Origin: Prevotella sp. UBA2742
GTDB taxonomy: Bacteria > Bacteroidota > Bacteroidia > Bacteroidales > Bacteroidaceae
Reading direction: 5' to 3'
Length of the DNA stretch: 64,000 nucleotides
NCBI GenBank assembly: GCA_002353485.1
Contig: DEJS01000001.1
Location: 9,375-73,374 of the forward strand
Numbering within the stretch: the stretch's first letter is position 1; every line of letters begins with the position of its first letter. A program made the position numbers and the translations under genes. Shown here piece by piece: positions 62,608 through 64,000 of this stretch. The notes beneath the pieces were generated by a model. It did no database searches. It was not told the origin of the DNA and was given only the letters and a program-made list of their open reading frames with translations.

Positions 62608-64000
62608 ATGAAACGAATCTCATTCTCCATCCTTCTGCTGACCGTCCTGCTACAGGGCGCCCAGGCAGCAGTAGACGAAAACTTCTACATCTTCCTCTGT
62701 TTCGGACAGTCCAACATGGAAGGTGCCGCCCGTCCCGAGGCCGAGGACATCAAGAGTCCCGGCCCCCGCTTTCTCCTCATGCCCGCCGTCGACGACCCCC
62801 AGCGTGGGCGTAAGATGGGCCAGTGGTGCGAGGCGTCGGCACCCCTCTGCCGTCCCAATACCGGACTGACCCCCGCCGACTGGTTCGGCCGTTCCATGAT
62901 AGAGACGCTGCCCCCTCACATCCGCGTCGGAGTCATCCATGTCGCCATCGGCGGCATCCGTATCGAGGGTTTCATGCCCGACCGCATTGCCGAGTACGTC
63001 AAGACGGCCCCGGGTTGGATGAAAGGCATGCTCGAGGCCTACGGCAACAACCCCTACGAGCGTCTCGTCACCCTGGCGCGCAAGGCCCAGCAGGACGGTG
63101 TCATCAAGGGCGTCCTGATGCACCAGGGCGAGTCGAACACCGGCGACCCGGAGTGGGCCGATAAGGTTCAGCAGGTCTACGACCGTCTGCTCGGCGACCT
63201 TCAGCTCAAGCCCGAGGAGGTGCCCCTGCTGGCCGGCGAGGTGGTACAGGCCGGCGGCGAAGGCCAGTGCATCGCCATGAACCGCCAGATCGACGAGCTG
63301 CCCAAGACCCTCCACACCGCCCAGGTCGTCTCCTCCACCGGCTGCACCAACCTGCCCGACAAGCTGCACTTCGATGCCGCCGGCTACCGCGAGCTCGGCC
63401 GCCGCTATGGCGAGAAGATGCTCAGCCTGCTGGGCTACCAGGTGCGCTCGCCCTTCACCGTGCCTGCCGATGCCCGCACGGCCGAGACCACCATTCCCGG
63501 CAACGACTTCCCTAAGGTCGACAGCGAGCGCCGTGCCTACTTCCGTGTCAACGCCCCTGACGCCCACCGCGTCCAGGTAGACATCTGCGGCAAGAAGTAC
63601 GACATGCGCCGCGACGAGCACGGCGTCTGGTGCGCCGTCACCGACCCCCTCCAGGTGGGCTTCCACTACTACTTCCTCAACATCGGCGGCATGAACGCCG
63701 TCGACCCCGCCACCGAGACCTTCTTCGGATGCAACCGCCAGGCCGGCGGCATCGAGATAGCCGAGGGTCCCGAGGGCGACTACTACCGTCCCCATCCCGA
63801 CGTGCCCCAGGGACAGGTGCGCTCGCTCTACTACTATGCCCAGTCCACCCGCGAGTGGCGTCATGCCATGGTCTATACCCCTGCCTGCTACGAGCAGGGC
63901 AAGCACCGCTACCCCGTGCTCTACCTTCAGCACGGCATGGGCGAAGACGAGACCGGCTGGTCGCGCCAGGGCCGTATGCAGCACATCATGGATAACCTCA
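62608..64000 (+). CDS. Secreted CE6-CE1 two-domain carbohydrate esterase, 5' part
   Basis: The frame is open from ATG 62608 to the window end (464 codons, no stop). Signal peptide MKRISFSILLLTVLL; then a CE6/SASA-type SGNH esterase domain with Ser35 in FGQSNMEG, HQGESN and DKLHFDAAGY; then an E-set/CBM48-like domain (about 290-390); then the beginning of a CE1 esterase (PVLYLQHGMGEDETGW). The CE1 catalytic serine lies beyond the window. CE6 and CE1 enzymes remove acetyl or feruloyl groups from xylan, fitting the divergent xylan locus. Confidence 0.9.
   Translation, partial: MKRISFSILLLTVLLQGAQAAVDENFYIFLCFGQSNMEGAARPEAEDIKSPGPRFLLMPAVDDPQRGRKMGQWCEASAPLCRPNTGLTPADWFGRSMIETLPPHIRVGVIHVAIGGIRIEGFMPDRIAEYVKTAPGWMKGMLEAYGNNPYERLVTLARKAQQDGVIKGVLMHQGESNTGDPEWADKVQQVYDRLLGDLQLKPEEVPLLAGEVVQAGGEGQCIAMNRQIDELPKTLHTAQVVSSTGCTNLPDKLHFDAAGYRELGRRYGEKMLSLLGYQVRSPFTVPADARTAETTIPGNDFPKVDSERRAYFRVNAPDAHRVQVDICGKKYDMRRDEHGVWCAVTDPLQVGFHYYFLNIGGMNAVDPATETFFGCNRQAGGIEIAEGPEGDYYRPHPDVPQGQVRSLYYYAQSTREWRHAMVYTPACYEQGKHRYPVLYLQHGMGEDETGWSRQGRMQHIMDNL

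Noticed and set aside
62650..63984. Minus-strand ORF (444 codons) opposite the CE6-CE1 gene
   Set aside because: Gly/Val/Leu-rich shadow; the plus frame has a signal peptide and esterase motifs.
1..64000. tRNA, rRNA, insertion sequences, integrases, attachment sites and toxin-antitoxin pairs
   Set aside because: Looked for on both strands by eye and none could be supported; small structured RNAs could be missed without a covariance search.

Overview
The window looks like a chromosomal segment of a Bacteroidota bacterium, most likely Prevotellaceae (Prevotella, Segatella or Xylanibacter type). Three things point there. Promoters repeatedly show the Bacteroidota -7 box TAnnTTTG, often with TTTG 17-21 bp upstream. 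Tandem SusC/SusD pairs and a GldH lipoprotein are present. The xylan locus has the gene order of the xus cluster known from rumen Prevotella. I saw no tRNA, rRNA, CRISPR array, insertion sequence or prophage gene.

Layout. 1-10257 (+): rplK(3' part)-rplA-rplJ-rplL-rpoB-rpoC, with a hairpin between rplL and rpoB and a terminator after rpoC. 10330-11643 (-): a FadL-type outer-membrane protein. 11902-18243 (+): a one-domain IMP cyclohydrolase followed by the cell-shape operon mreB-mreC-mreD-mrdA-rodA. 18254-22015 (-): metF-holB-ricT-gldH. 22046-24547 (-): a decayed hemicellulase remnant and a GH51 arabinofuranosidase, divergent from a lone receiver protein (24685-25035, +). 25122-30997 (-): tsaB-DUF4290-murA-rimM-dxr-rseP. 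31106-33112 (+): yicC-gmk-nadD. 33097-40981: a surface-glycan group (GT14, LicD, Wzx-like flippase, GT2, DUF6492, acyltransferase) with a DcuB-type dicarboxylate transporter inside it. 41040-43106 (-): metG. 43384-62344 (-): the xylan locus. From 62608 (+): a CE6-CE1 esterase that runs off the window.

The xylan locus reads, in transcription order: a Cache-domain sensor whose phospho-acceptor histidine is replaced and which has no kinase domain (60842-62344); a complete Cache histidine kinase (58915-60825); a GH5 lipoprotein (56866-58557); then SusC-SusD-SusC-SusD-DUF1735/5627 lipoprotein-GH10 xylanase (56659 to 43384). Together the products would bind xylan at the surface, cut it, import the oligosaccharides and, with the divergent esterase, remove acetyl or feruloyl groups. 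No hybrid two-component (HTCS) regulator is present. Instead there are the sensor pair and a 26-bp element with two GTTAC half-sites 21 bp apart, found upstream of both the GH5 gene and the first susC.

A second theme is short-period tandem repeats filling intergenic gaps: 9-bp (rplL-rpoB), 14-bp (rpoB-rpoC), 7-bp (metF-holB), 11-bp (upstream of the hemicellulase remnant), 8-bp x15 (dxr-rseP), 11-bp (licD-wzx), and a 33-bp array of hairpin-plus-T modules after the xylanase gene. All assignments come from reading the sequence; no database search was run.
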